Source of the DNA: Deltaproteobacteria bacterium
Lineage (GTDB): Bacteria > Desulfobacterota > Desulfobacteria > Desulfobacterales > Desulfatirhabdiaceae
Assembly (NCBI GenBank): GCA_021778975.1
Contig: JAJYBO010000002.1
Coordinates: forward strand, 1 to 32,444
Direction: 5' to 3'
DNA: 32,444 nucleotides
Of the stretch, positions 16,884 through 25,377 are shown piece by piece. The notes beneath the pieces are model-generated. The model made no database searches. It worked only from the letters and a program-made list of their open reading frames with translations, and was not told the origin of the DNA. Each line of letters opens with the position of its first letter. Position 1 is the stretch's first letter. The position numbers and the translations under genes were made by a program.

Positions 16884-18098
16884 TCACGCCTCCGGACGTT
16901 GCATCAAAAGGGCGGCCACCCGGTCAAGAATGACATGAGAGACGGCGTCTTTGGGCATCAGTGACAACGGCTCCACTCTGCCGTCTTTGTAGAACAGCGT
17001 TACCTTGTTGGTTTCTGTGGCAAATCCCGATCCTTTTTCACTGACAAGATTTCCGACGATCATGTCCAGGTTTTTCTTCTTGAGCTTTTCCTGGGCGTAG
17101 GCAGGCATATCCTGGGTTTCAGCAGCAAACCCCACCAGAATCTGACAGCGTTTGCGCATTCCCAGCGTATTCAAAATGTCTGTCGTTTTTTCGAGCGTCA
17201 GGACGATTTCGTCGTCGCCTTTCTTGATTTTGTGCGGGGAACATGTTTGCGGCCGGTAGTCCGAAACAGCCGCGGTCTTGATGACCGCATTCACCTGATC
17301 GAAGTGATCGAAAACGGCATCTGCCATTTCCTGTGCGGAAACAACTCGAATTACCTGAACATGCGGCGGATCGGGCAGGGATGACGGCCCTGAAATCAGG
17401 ATGACGGACGCGCCTCTCTGCGCGGCGGCGGCGGCAATGGCGAACCCCATCTTGCCGGATGACGGGTTGCTAATGAATCTTACCGGATCGAGATGTTCGC
17501 GGGTGGGACCGGCGGTTACCAGAATATGGTTTCCGGCAAGGTCTTTCGGTGTCAGCGCCATGAGCAGTTCATCTAAAATTTCCTGGGGGTCGGCGAGTCG
17601 CCCGGGTCCGGATGTGCCGCACGCAAGCTGTCCGGAACCGGGAGATACGATCTGATATCCCCGCTGTTGCAGCGTTTTGAGATTTTCCTGAACCGCTTCA
17701 TTGAGATACATCGCGGAATTCATCGCAGGGCAAATGATTCTGGGCGCTGATACGGCCAGCATGAAGGTACTGAGCGCATCATCGGCGATACCGCAGGCTA
17801 TTTTGGCGATGATGTTGGCGGTTGCCGGAGCGATGACGACAGCGTCCGCAGTCTGCGCCCACTCGATATGCTGAATGGAAGTATTGGCGCCTTTTTCAAA
17901 AAGATCGGAACACACAGGGTATCCGGAGAGCGCCTCGAATGTCAGGGGGCCGACAAACTGTCTGGCGTTTTCCGTCATGATGACACGGACGGAAGCGCCC
18001 ATTTGGGTGATCCGGCGCAGCAGTTCCACGCTCTTGTAAGCGGCGATGCCTCCGGATATTCCCAGAACGATGGTTTTATCCATAAGAGATGGCGACAT
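16884..18098 (-). CDS. coaBC: Bifunctional phosphopantothenoylcysteine decarboxylase / phosphopantothenate-cysteine ligase
   Basis: CoaBC performs two consecutive coenzyme A steps. The N-terminal flavoprotein half has GISGGIAAYKSVELLRRI, TADAVVIAPATANIIAKIACGIADD and ICPAMNSAMY, typical of CoaC. The C-terminal CoaB half begins at NHILVTAGPTREHLDPVRFISNPSSGKMG and contains KTAAVSDYRP and VGFAAETQD. I start at the ATG at 18098 (MSPSLMDKTIV), 404 residues; ATG at 18083 is an alternative, while an upstream TTG at 18131 would overlap the lipoprotein gene and is rejected. Confidence 0.94.
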   Translation of the reverse strand: MSPSLMDKTIVLGISGGIAAYKSVELLRRITQMGASVRVIMTENARQFVGPLTFEALSGYPVCSDLFEKGANTSIQHIEWAQTADAVVIAPATANIIAKIACGIADDALSTFMLAVSAPRIICPAMNSAMYLNEAVQENLKTLQQRGYQIVSPGSGQLACGTSGPGRLADPQEILDELLMALTPKDLAGNHILVTAGPTREHLDPVRFISNPSSGKMGFAIAAAAAQRGASVILISGPSSLPDPPHVQVIRVVSAQEMADAVFDHFDQVNAVIKTAAVSDYRPQTCSPHKIKKGDDEIVLTLEKTTDILNTLGMRKRCQILVGFAAETQDMPAYAQEKLKKKNLDMIVGNLVSEKGSGFATETNKVTLFYKDGRVEPLSLMPKDAVSHVILDRVAALLMQRPEA

Positions 18099-18108
18099 GG
18101 AGAAATGC

Positions 18109-18585
18109 CTATTTGCTGACGCCGGAATCAATATCCGTGAGTGTGGGGGCGACCCATATCTCGGCGGTGATGTTGAACGTCCCGTCCGTGATATTGATGG
18201 CGCACCACCGGGTTTCTTTTTTGAACAGCATGATGGTTTTGGGAGATTTGAAATAACTGATCATTTTCCAGTTGTCTTTGGCCATGTTGTTCTGAAAAAA
18301 GGCGATGAGAGAGTCCATATCCACATGACCTTTGACGGTCAAAACCCCGGCGGTGAGTCCGGATGTGATATAGACAAACGATGAATCCTGCACGACATTC
18401 ATTTCTCCGGGAATCAGCACATCCGCAAAATCGCGATAATAAGGGCCGGTTCCTTTGTCTTTTTGAATCGCCGCCGGGGATGTGGTGTTGCTGGCGCCCG
18501 TACTGGAGCCGCTGGTGGCGCAGCCGGACATTATAATGGCTAACATACAGAAAACTAAGAACATCGTTTGTCGTTTGTGAATCAT
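18109..18585 (-). CDS. Lipoprotein of unknown function
   Basis: The 158-residue protein has a lipoprotein signal: positive start MIHKRQ, hydrophobic core FLVFCMLAIIM and lipobox MSGC, so the mature protein would be anchored by a lipidated Cys at residue 22. A short Ser/Thr/Gly linker follows, and then one compact domain (FADVLIPGEMNVVQDSSFVY... WKMISYFKSPKTIMLFKKETRWCAINI). I do not recognise the family with certainty. A strong GAGGAGG precedes the ATG. It lies just upstream of coaBC; element copy C is 46 bp upstream and may have separated it from its original upstream neighbour. Confidence 0.8.
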   Translation of the reverse strand: MIHKRQTMFLVFCMLAIIMSGCATSGSSTGASNTTSPAAIQKDKGTGPYYRDFADVLIPGEMNVVQDSSFVYITSGLTAGVLTVKGHVDMDSLIAFFQNNMAKDNWKMISYFKSPKTIMLFKKETRWCAINITDGTFNITAEIWVAPTLTDIDSGVSK

Positions 18586-18624
18586 GGCAAGCCTCCTCAG
18601 GGTTTCTGACGGGGAGAACGAACA

Positions 18625-18787
18625 AAAATTGACGACTTCGTAAAAAGTCCGGATGCTGCGTTGCGCTGCATCCTTCGTCGTTGCGGCGTACCATAAGTAC
18701 GCCTCACTCCTAAGGATTTGCGCGCCTTGCCTGCGGCCTTTTTACAAAGTCGTCCGAAATTTGACTTTTTACGAGAACATCAAAATT
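18625..18787 (-). repeat. Full-length copy (C) of dispersed 151-bp element with 6-bp direct repeats
   Basis: The element covers 18631-18781, exactly 151 bp like copy B but in the opposite orientation, and is flanked by AAAATT at 18625-18630 and 18782-18787. It retains both ends (GACGACTTCGTAAAAAGTCC on the left and ACTTTTTACGAGAACATC on the right) and the central palindrome around GGCGTACC-ATAAGTACGCC. It lies between the lipoprotein and Fic genes, both transcribed leftward, so the hairpin-forming sequence could affect read-through between them. Confidence 0.85.
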
Positions 18788-18829
18788 TTCTTCATTTACA
18801 ATTGTCCAGCGGCAAAAGTCAAATGCAAT

Positions 18830-20335
18830 TCAAGTCATGAATCCTTCATGGACAGCATTTTCCATATTGGCCAGTTCTTCATCGGTCAGAAATCCAAAAT
18901 GCGATTCTCGCTTCTTTGCCGAAAGATGACCGTTGTTTTGCGTGCAAAGCCGGATGAAAAGATCCATCAAACGATCGGGCATGTCCACAATTTCCTGAAG
19001 GCTCTGTCGGGTTTTGTCATAACGCGCCAAAAAATTCAGTTCTTCCACCAGTTCATACTCGATGGTAAGCTTCACGAAATCAAACAATGCCTCTGCCTGG
19101 GCGGTCATATCCATATAGCGGTACCAGTCACGTGTCTTTCCCGATACGATCATTTGTCCGAGATCGTTCAGATCATAGCCGATCAGTCGCATCAATGGCG
19201 CTGAGAAGGCTTCTAAAGAACGATCATAAAGCTCCGGATTTTTCAGCATCGCGGCGGAGATCGGAAACATGATGCCTTTCGGGATTGCGCCTTGCCGATA
19301 CAAAATATTGTGAATGAGAAACCGGTGAATACGGCCATTGCCATCCTCGAAAGGATGTAAAAAAACAAACCCATAGGAAATGACCGCGGCATGGACGACA
19401 GCCGGCACAGCGCCTTCCTTCATGGTCTGGTGCGCGGCGATCAACCCCTCCATCAAATCGGCAAGGTCGTCGGGTTTGGGACATACATAGTGAATGAGCT
19501 GTTTCTGATATGAAATGGTTTGTCCGATGTAATTCTGGTTTGTCCGATAGTCTGTATCCTGGAAACGGGTGTCAACAATGTGGTTTTGTATGCTGATCAG
19601 AAGATGCTTTTCACAGAAATCTTTATGCTCCGCCATTTTGAGCAGGTCTATGAATTTTCCGGTACGTGAGGTGTCCGGCTTGATGTGTTCAATTTCAAAC
19701 GATGATTTGGTTTCTTTGTTATAGAGATAGGTTAGCGCCCGTCTGAGAAGTTCTGGAGGATATGAAGTAACGACATCTTCGCAGCGTTTTCGCAGATTCA
19801 TTTTCTCCATGTCGGCAAGTTTGTCCGTGCGCCGGACGATGGGACAAAAGAACTTTCCGCCAGGTAAATTGTTTATGACCCGCTGACGCTGTACGCGTTG
19901 ACCGGGTACTGCCGTGTAATAACGATCCGGATCCAGGACGTTGATGTAATTTCCCCGGGTTAAATCCGGCAGAGGAAGTTTCTGTTCAACCAGAAACTCA
20001 TAGAAGAACCAAATTCTGCGAGCATACTTTCCTGTGGGTTTCGAGGCGATCCAGGTTGCAATGTCATCTGCTGCAACCACATCGAAGATGGCGGACAGGA
20101 TGCCCAGGTTGACCCCGTCGTATCTCAAGGCAAACTCCAGATGATCCCCTGTACTGTCTCCAGGCCAGTAAGACGAGGTGTAAACGGATTCGATCCATTC
20201 ATCATGAACGATCGAACGCGGTGTCCCGGTCGAACTGATCGAAGATATGTGCCAATTCGGCAAGATGTTCAATCTGTGCCGTTCGATCAAAAACGCATAT
20301 CCCGCCAATCGGTTCTGAGTCGTTTTCACATTCAT
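18830..20335 (-). CDS. Fic-domain protein, probable AMP/UMP-transferase
   Basis: Fic enzymes transfer a nucleotide (usually AMP) to hydroxyl groups of target proteins. The 501-residue protein has the catalytic motif HPFEDGNGRIHR at about residues 326-337, complete with His, acidic residue and Arg. An N-terminal segment around residue 210 reads SSFEIE, which resembles the S/T-x-x-x-E core of the autoinhibitory helix of class II Fic proteins, although His follows where Gly or Asn is usual. The N-terminal region holds LPDLTRGNYINVLDPDRYY, and a C-terminal region after the core reads like a long helical domain. No toxin or antitoxin partner gene adjoins it. Inverted repeat copies C and D flank the gene, with an AT-rich upstream spacer, which suggests lateral acquisition. 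Confidence 0.88.
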   Translation of the reverse strand: MNVKTTQNRLAGYAFLIERHRLNILPNWHISSISSTGTPRSIVHDEWIESVYTSSYWPGDSTGDHLEFALRYDGVNLGILSAIFDVVAADDIATWIASKPTGKYARRIWFFYEFLVEQKLPLPDLTRGNYINVLDPDRYYTAVPGQRVQRQRVINNLPGGKFFCPIVRRTDKLADMEKMNLRKRCEDVVTSYPPELLRRALTYLYNKETKSSFEIEHIKPDTSRTGKFIDLLKMAEHKDFCEKHLLISIQNHIVDTRFQDTDYRTNQNYIGQTISYQKQLIHYVCPKPDDLADLMEGLIAAHQTMKEGAVPAVVHAAVISYGFVFLHPFEDGNGRIHRFLIHNILYRQGAIPKGIMFPISAAMLKNPELYDRSLEAFSAPLMRLIGYDLNDLGQMIVSGKTRDWYRYMDMTAQAEALFDFVKLTIEYELVEELNFLARYDKTRQSLQEIVDMPDRLMDLFIRLCTQNNGHLSAKKRESHFGFLTDEELANMENAVHEGFMT

Positions 20336-20510
20336 CGGACCTTAAAAAATAGGTAAGATTCTTCAAAAATGATTATTTTAAATCAATTGCTAAAAAATAT
20401 AGTTATATTTCGGGTGTATTTCAATAAAATTATTTAAATGGATAGGGCGTGATGTAAGGAGGCGCATTTGATTATTGACATCAACCGAATAGATTTGCTC
20501 TACTTGCAAC

Positions 20511-20591
20511 CGTAAAAAGTCGAATTTCAGACGGTTTTGTTAAAAGTTCACAGGCGCGGCGCGCAGCATCCGGACTTTTTACGAAGCCGTC
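20511..20591 (+). repeat. Internally deleted copy (D) of the dispersed element
   Basis: The left part CGTAAAAAGTCGAATTTCAG and the right part GCATCCGGACTTTTTACGAA match the ends of copy B, but the centre between the GCGCGCA and CAGCATCC stretches is gone. The short GC-rich matches at the joint suggest a deletion between small repeats. The eight terminal bases at the left are not conserved, and no clear flanking direct repeat remains. The right end is directly upstream of the LD-carboxypeptidase gene and has an open frame into it. Confidence 0.7.
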
Positions 20592-20611
20592 AACTTTATC
20601 GGGATAAGATA

Positions 20612-21556
20612 GTGAACACAACTGTTTACAGCCACACACACATTGATGCTATCCTGCCTGCACCGCTGTCCCCTGGCGATCTTATCGGCGTTGTTGCGCC
20701 GGCAAGCCCGTTCAACGAAGCCGATTTCTTCAGGGGGATTCAGGTGCTCAAGGACATGGGGTTTCAGATGGCGCTCCGGCCCCACCTGTTCGACCGTTCG
20801 GGGTATCTGGCCGGTACGGACGCCGACCGGGCAACTCAAGTCAACGAGGCCTTCGCGGATGACGATATTCGGGCGATTGTCTGTGCAAGGGGCGGGTATG
20901 GGGCGATGCGGATGCTGCCGTATCTGGATTTTGATCTCATTCACCGTCATCCCAAGCTATTTATGGGGTTCAGTGACATCACCGCTTTGTTGTGCGCGCT
21001 GTACCAGAGTGGCGGCCTCGTCTGTCTGCACGGGCCGGTCGTGACCACACTGAGAAATGCCGGAGCGAATACGCGGACGTCCGTTTTCAAGGCGCTGACT
21101 TCAAAAGAAGGGACGGATATTTTCCTGGAAAATAGCGTGACGCTGCATCCGGGCGCGGCGGTTGGGCCGCTTATCTGCGGCAATCTGACGACGCTCTGTC
21201 ATCTGGCGGGTACGCCATTTCAACCCGTTTTGGATGGGCATATCCTGATTCTTGAAGACCGGGGAGAAAAACCTTACCGGTTGGACCGGATGCTGACACA
21301 GATGAAGCTGGCCGGGATGTTTGGGGGGCTGAAAGGGCTGGGCCTCGGCGGCTTCGATGCATGCGGGAGCATGACCGAAGTGCTGAATGTGGTCCAAAAT
21401 ATTTTTCAGCCGATGGAGATACCGATGTTGGCCGGATTTGATATCGGGCACGGGCAGGAAAATACCGTCGTTCCTGTGGGCGTCAAAGTGCTGCTCGATG
21501 CGGATCGGCATTTGTTGAGCTGGTGTTTTGCAGCGGATGCAGAGCGGGAGGTATGA
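20612..21556 (+). CDS. ldcA: Murein LD-carboxypeptidase (S66 family)
   Basis: S66 peptidases cleave the terminal D-Ala from cytoplasmic tetrapeptides during peptidoglycan recycling. The nucleophile is in GFSDITAL, the catalytic Glu in ILILEDRGEKPYRLDRML and the His in GFDIGHGQENTVVPVG. The N-terminal PGDLIGVVAPASP and the VCARGGYGAMRML loop are also characteristic. I start it at GTG 20612 (VNTTVYSH), 314 residues; the frame continues upstream through the repeat to 20537, but that part is repeat sequence. The ribosome-binding site is poor. It is followed directly by a serine hydrolase gene and then mreB, forming an envelope block. Confidence 0.9.
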   Translation: MNTTVYSHTHIDAILPAPLSPGDLIGVVAPASPFNEADFFRGIQVLKDMGFQMALRPHLFDRSGYLAGTDADRATQVNEAFADDDIRAIVCARGGYGAMRMLPYLDFDLIHRHPKLFMGFSDITALLCALYQSGGLVCLHGPVVTTLRNAGANTRTSVFKALTSKEGTDIFLENSVTLHPGAAVGPLICGNLTTLCHLAGTPFQPVLDGHILILEDRGEKPYRLDRMLTQMKLAGMFGGLKGLGLGGFDACGSMTEVLNVVQNIFQPMEIPMLAGFDIGHGQENTVVPVGVKVLLDADRHLLSWCFAADAEREV

Positions 21557-21558
21557 GA

Positions 21559-22635
21559 ATGAAAGATGTCGAGCGCCTGATGCGCCAGGCGGTTGAAGAT
21601 CGGGTGTTTCCCGGCAGCGTGCTGCTCGTTTACAAAGAGGGGGACATTGCGTTCTTTGAAGCCTGTGGGCAGGCGGATTTATTTACGGGAGCCGCTATGA
21701 CACGGAACACGTTGTTCGATCTGGCCTCTCTCACCAAACCTTTGGGAACGACCCTGGCGGTTATGTATCTGGTGCAGCATTCAAAACTGAAGCTGGATCA
21801 GACAGTGACATCCATACTGCCATCTTTTGCCGATCCCAAAATGTCCCGGGTGACGCTCCGGCATCTTCTGGCTCACAGTTCAGGACTTCCGGCGTATAGA
21901 CCTTACTATGTCCGGCTCTCGTTATTTTCGCCATCGGAGCGTCCGGAGCAGTTGAAACGGATGCTGGTGTCCGAACGCCTGATCTCTCTCCCGGATTCCA
22001 CCGGCGTTTACAGCGATATTGGGTTCATGATCCTGCGCTGGATCGTCGAAACGATTACCGGAACGAGGCTGGATCGCTTTCTGTACGATGCGATCTATCA
22101 TCCTCTGGGGCTGAAGCATCTGCGCTTTTTCGATATGAATGACCAACCGGATACTGGCGATATCGCCGCAACGGAGCTGTGCCCGTGGCGCCGCCGATTG
22201 CTGAAAGGCCGGGTTCACGACGATAACGCATATGCCGCTGGTGGCGTGGACGGCCATGCCGGATTGTTCGGAACCGCGGCGGATGTCGGAAAACTGTTGT
22301 CCCTGCTGCTGTCGGCATATAAAGGCCGGTCTCCGGATTCGGAATGGATATCGTCCGATCTGATCCGATGCGTCTGGTCGCGTCATGAACCGTCACAAAG
22401 AGCGCTGGGCTTTGATATGCCATCGCCAATGGGAGCCAGTTGCGGCTGTCATTTTCCCAAAACCAGCATTGGACATCTGGGGTTTACAGGGACTTCGTTT
22501 TGGATAGATGTTCAGCATTCCGTCATTGTCGTTCTGCTGACCAACCGCGTACATCCCTCCCGCTGGAACGTGCAGATACGGCGTTTCAGACCGCGGATTC
22601 ACGACCTTGTCATGGAAACACTGAATCTGTCGTGA
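21559..22635 (+). CDS. Beta-lactamase / class C-like serine hydrolase
   Basis: The 358-residue cytoplasmic-looking hydrolase has S-L-T-K (ASLTKPLGT) as the SxxK nucleophile motif, LLAHSSGLPAY, YSDIGFMIL in the YxN position and GHLGFTGTSFW as the HxG-like third motif. These are class C beta-lactamase/CubicO features, a group with esterase, D-aminopeptidase or peptidoglycan hydrolase roles. It has no signal peptide. The ATG at 21559 is six bases behind GGGAGGT. The ldcA stop lies at 21554-21556, so the two genes are nearly contiguous. A role in handling peptidoglycan fragments with ldcA is inference. Confidence 0.85.
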   Translation: MKDVERLMRQAVEDRVFPGSVLLVYKEGDIAFFEACGQADLFTGAAMTRNTLFDLASLTKPLGTTLAVMYLVQHSKLKLDQTVTSILPSFADPKMSRVTLRHLLAHSSGLPAYRPYYVRLSLFSPSERPEQLKRMLVSERLISLPDSTGVYSDIGFMILRWIVETITGTRLDRFLYDAIYHPLGLKHLRFFDMNDQPDTGDIAATELCPWRRRLLKGRVHDDNAYAAGGVDGHAGLFGTAADVGKLLSLLLSAYKGRSPDSEWISSDLIRCVWSRHEPSQRALGFDMPSPMGASCGCHFPKTSIGHLGFTGTSFWIDVQHSVIVVLLTNRVHPSRWNVQIRRFRPRIHDLVMETLNLS

Positions 22636-22843
22636 ACCTCGACGATATTTCGGCCAATGCTGTGGTATGGTAGAGAATTCGTTCCGCCATATGTGAAATT
22701 CACATTGTTTTTCCTTGAGAATACGATCATTTTCTGATAGCCTCCACAAATTTCTGGAAAGCGGGTTGTTCGCTACTTTACAATATCTACTGGCGTGGTA
22801 GTATTCCACCATCGGTGGTATTCCATTGCCATGAAGAGGAATT

Positions 22844-23884
22844 ATGAGCTTTTTAAATGGATTTTTAGGGGTCTTTTCCAGCGATCTCGCCATAGATCTG
22901 GGTACGGCCAATACCCTGGTGTATGTCAAGGGAAAGGGTATCGTCCTCAGCGAGCCGTCGGTCGTGGCGGTCAGAACCGATAACCGAAGCAAGAACCGGG
23001 TGCTGGCGGTAGGGCTGGAGGCTAAAAACATGCTTGGTAAAACGCCAGGCAACATTATCGCCATACGCCCGATGCGCGATGGCGTGATCGCCGATTTTGA
23101 AGTGACGGAGGCCATGCTGCGCCATTTCATTCATAAAGTTCATAATCGGCACTCTTTTGTCCGCCCCCGAATTATCATTGCAGTGCCTTCCGGAATCACT
23201 CAGGTCGAAAAACGGGCCGTGCGTGAATCCGCGGAATCCGCGGGCGCGAGAGAAGTCTTTCTGATCGAAGAACCCATGGCCGCGGCGATCGGTGCAGGAT
23301 TGCCCATTACCGAACCCACCTGTAACATGGTGGTGGACATCGGCGGCGGCACCACCGAGGTGGCGGTGATTTCTCTGGCAGGTATCGTTTACTGCAGATC
23401 GTTGCGGGTAGCCGGAGACAAGATGGATTCCGCCATCATGCAATACATCAAACGCAAATATAACCTGCTGATCGGAGAACGAACTTCCGAAGCGATCAAG
23501 ACCACCATCGGAAACGCTTATCCGGATGAACAAAATCTCGAAACCATCGAGGTCAAGGGGCGAGATCTGGTATCCGGCATTCCTAAAATTCTCACGATAG
23601 ATTCCGAAGAAATCCGTCTGGCCATTTCCGAACAACTGGACGCCATTCTCGAAACCGTAAAGATCGCCCTGGAACAGACGCCGCCAGAATTGTCCGCGGA
23701 TATCGTAGATAGGGGCATCGTTCTGACGGGCGGCGGCGCGCTCTTGAAAAATTTAGACAAACTCCTGATGGAGGAAAGCGGTTTGCCGGTTCGGGTTGCG
23801 GACGATCCTCTGTCAACAGTCGCTCTGGGATCCGGTAAGGCGCTGGATAGCATAGAAATTCTCAGACAGGTTGTCATTACCTGA
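22844..23884 (+). CDS. mreB: Rod shape-determining protein MreB
   Basis: MreB is the bacterial actin homologue that guides lateral cell-wall synthesis. The 346-residue sequence has SSDLAIDLGTANTLVYVKGKGIV, VPSGITQVEKRAVRES, MVVDIGGGTTEVAVISL (phosphate-2) and GIVLTGGGALLKNLD (adenosine motif). The N-terminal FLNGFLGVFS is a likely amphipathic membrane helix. GAGG precedes the ATG by a few bases. The 208 bp upstream may contain the promoter of the mre operon, but no single box pair stood out. Confidence 0.96.
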   Translation: MSFLNGFLGVFSSDLAIDLGTANTLVYVKGKGIVLSEPSVVAVRTDNRSKNRVLAVGLEAKNMLGKTPGNIIAIRPMRDGVIADFEVTEAMLRHFIHKVHNRHSFVRPRIIIAVPSGITQVEKRAVRESAESAGAREVFLIEEPMAAAIGAGLPITEPTCNMVVDIGGGTTEVAVISLAGIVYCRSLRVAGDKMDSAIMQYIKRKYNLLIGERTSEAIKTTIGNAYPDEQNLETIEVKGRDLVSGIPKILTIDSEEIRLAISEQLDAILETVKIALEQTPPELSADIVDRGIVLTGGGALLKNLDKLLMEESGLPVRVADDPLSTVALGSGKALDSIEILRQVVIT

Positions 23885-23889
23885 GTCTT

Positions 23890-24723
23890 ATGTTTTCAAG
23901 AAAAATGATGGTGGCTGTGGTCATTTGCGCCCTGATAGCGATCAATCTGATAGCGCTTTTTGTGTTTGCAAGATATGTCACCCCGTCATCGGACCCGCGG
24001 AGTTTTGGGCTGCGCTTTATCTCTCCGCCGCAACGGGCGGTGGCTGTCGTGATTCGATCTATCAAGTCTGTGTGGACGCATTATTTCTATCTGGTTTCGA
24101 CGGAAAGGGAAAATGACCGGCTTAAAGAAATACTGGCTGACGCTTCCCGCAACGATGTTCAGTGCATGGAGGCCGAACAGGCGAACAGCCGTTTCCGTAA
24201 GCTCCTCGATTTCAAGAACAGCGACGCCGTTCGTTCCGTAGCCGCGGAGGTCATTGGAAAAGATCCTTCTCAGTGGGCCAAGACGATTATCATTGACAAA
24301 GGCGTTGCCGAAGGGGTGACCCGGGGGCTTGCCGTGGTGGTTCCCGAAGGGGTGGTGGGTCAGGTCATTGACGCGGCGAATCACTATGCCAAAGTACTGC
24401 TGATTATTGATTCCAATTGCGCTGTAGATGCACTGGTGCAGCAAACCCGAGCGCATGGCATTGTCAAGGGCGATTCCGAATCGAGATGCCTTTTGAAATA
24501 TGTTTCCCGAAAAGAGCCGGTCAATGTCGGCGATAACATTGTATCGTCCGGTCTGGACGGTGTGTTCATGAAAGGGCTTCAGATCGGAAAAGTGTCCGGA
24601 ATCGTCCGCAACAAATCCGGTATATTTCAGGATATTACAGTGACGCCTTTTGCCGATTTCGAGAAGATCGAAGAAGTTCTCGTTCTTCTTGCTTTGCCGC
24701 CTGCAGCCGGTATCCATCGCTGA
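23890..24723 (+). CDS. mreC: Rod shape-determining protein MreC
   Basis: MreC has a short cytoplasmic N-terminus, one membrane helix (AVVICALIAINLIALFVFARYV), a coiled-coil segment (ERENDRLKEILADASRNDVQ...) and the C-terminal beta domain with AEVIGKDPSQWAKTIIIDKGVAEGV and GLAVVVPEGVVGQVI. At 277 residues it is normal. The stop at 24721-24723 is the first base triplet of an 18-bp tandem repeat, which may have set the position of the C-terminus (inference). MreC interacts with PBP2 and with the proteins encoded on either side. Confidence 0.95.
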   Translation: MFSRKMMVAVVICALIAINLIALFVFARYVTPSSDPRSFGLRFISPPQRAVAVVIRSIKSVWTHYFYLVSTERENDRLKEILADASRNDVQCMEAEQANSRFRKLLDFKNSDAVRSVAAEVIGKDPSQWAKTIIIDKGVAEGVTRGLAVVVPEGVVGQVIDAANHYAKVLLIIDSNCAVDALVQQTRAHGIVKGDSESRCLLKYVSRKEPVNVGDNIVSSGLDGVFMKGLQIGKVSGIVRNKSGIFQDITVTPFADFEKIEEVLVLLALPPAAGIHR

Positions 24724-24792
24724 AAAACATCCTGGCGCTGAAAAACATCCTGGCGCTGAAAAACATCCTGTCGCTGAAAAACATCCTGGCGC
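24721..24792 (+). repeat. 18-bp tandem repeat in the mreC-mreD spacer (four units)
   Basis: The unit TGAAAAACATCCTGGCGC occurs at 24721-24738, 24739-24756, 24757-24774 (one G-to-T change) and 24775-24792, with a degenerate fifth start TGAAAACGCTCTGGCGC after it. The first unit supplies the mreC stop codon TGA. The remaining bases to the mreD start at 24868 include a GGGGGG tract. The period is 18 bp, so changes in unit number keep the frame of any overlapping translation. Confidence 0.9.
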
Positions 24793-24867
24793 TGAAAACG
24801 CTCTGGCGCGGTGTTGTATGAGTTCAGCGTATTCAGGGGGGGGCTGCTTCTCATCGGAAGGTGACTT

Positions 24868-25368
24868 GTGAATCCTGTGCTGCATATCGTTTTGGTGCTG
24901 TTTCTGGTGGTGTTTCAGACAACGGTGTACGATCTTGTTCCCGTTTTGACACATGGTGTGGATATCGTTGTCATCTATGTCGTTTATGCGGGGTTATATT
25001 TACCTTCCCGTGTCGGGGTCGGGCTGATTCTGCTGCTGGGGGGGTTGATGGACAGCACCAGCGGCGGTCCCTTCGGGTTGTATCTGACAATCTATTTATG
25101 GATTATGCTGGGGCTGAAGCCCTTTGTCGCCATACTGAACCTTAAAAATATCTACACATTGCAGATGCTGTTGTGCGGAGCCGTTGTATTTGAAAACCTG
25201 ATCTTGTTTACGGGAACCGCGCTGCTGAAACATGAAATCATAATTTCATCCGATACGTTTCGGGGGATTCTGTATCAACTGTTCTGGACCATCATCCTGG
25301 GGCCTTTTCTCATACGGTTTTTCCATCGTGTGGAAACCCGGTCGGGCTATCGGCCGCTTCCTCAATAA
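24868..25368 (+). CDS. mreD: Rod shape-determining protein MreD
   Basis: MreD is an inner-membrane component of the elongasome. The protein has 166 residues, is mostly hydrophobic with about five membrane segments, and shows LILLLGGLMDSTSGGPFGLY, typical of MreD, plus a C-terminal FFHRVETRSGYRP. The start is GTG at 24868, with AAGGTG ten bases upstream. It lies between mreC and the PBP2 gene, 144 bp behind mreC because of the tandem repeat. Confidence 0.92.
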   Translation: MNPVLHIVLVLFLVVFQTTVYDLVPVLTHGVDIVVIYVVYAGLYLPSRVGVGLILLLGGLMDSTSGGPFGLYLTIYLWIMLGLKPFVAILNLKNIYTLQMLLCGAVVFENLILFTGTALLKHEIIISSDTFRGILYQLFWTIILGPFLIRFFHRVETRSGYRPLPQ

Positions 25369-25377
25369 CCCGGCGTC

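Noticed and set aside
18128..18694. 188-codon minus-strand frame overlapping the lipoprotein gene
   Set aside because: It starts inside repeat copy C and reads the lipoprotein gene out of frame; the real gene has a strong RBS, signal peptide and lipobox.
24721..24810. Possible CRISPR-like array in the 18-bp repeats
   Set aside because: Units are directly adjacent with no spacers, and no cas genes are present.
23986..24954. Long minus-strand frame of 322 codons over mreC
   Set aside because: It is antisense to a clear MreC and includes a translated shadow of the 18-bp repeat; no independent evidence.
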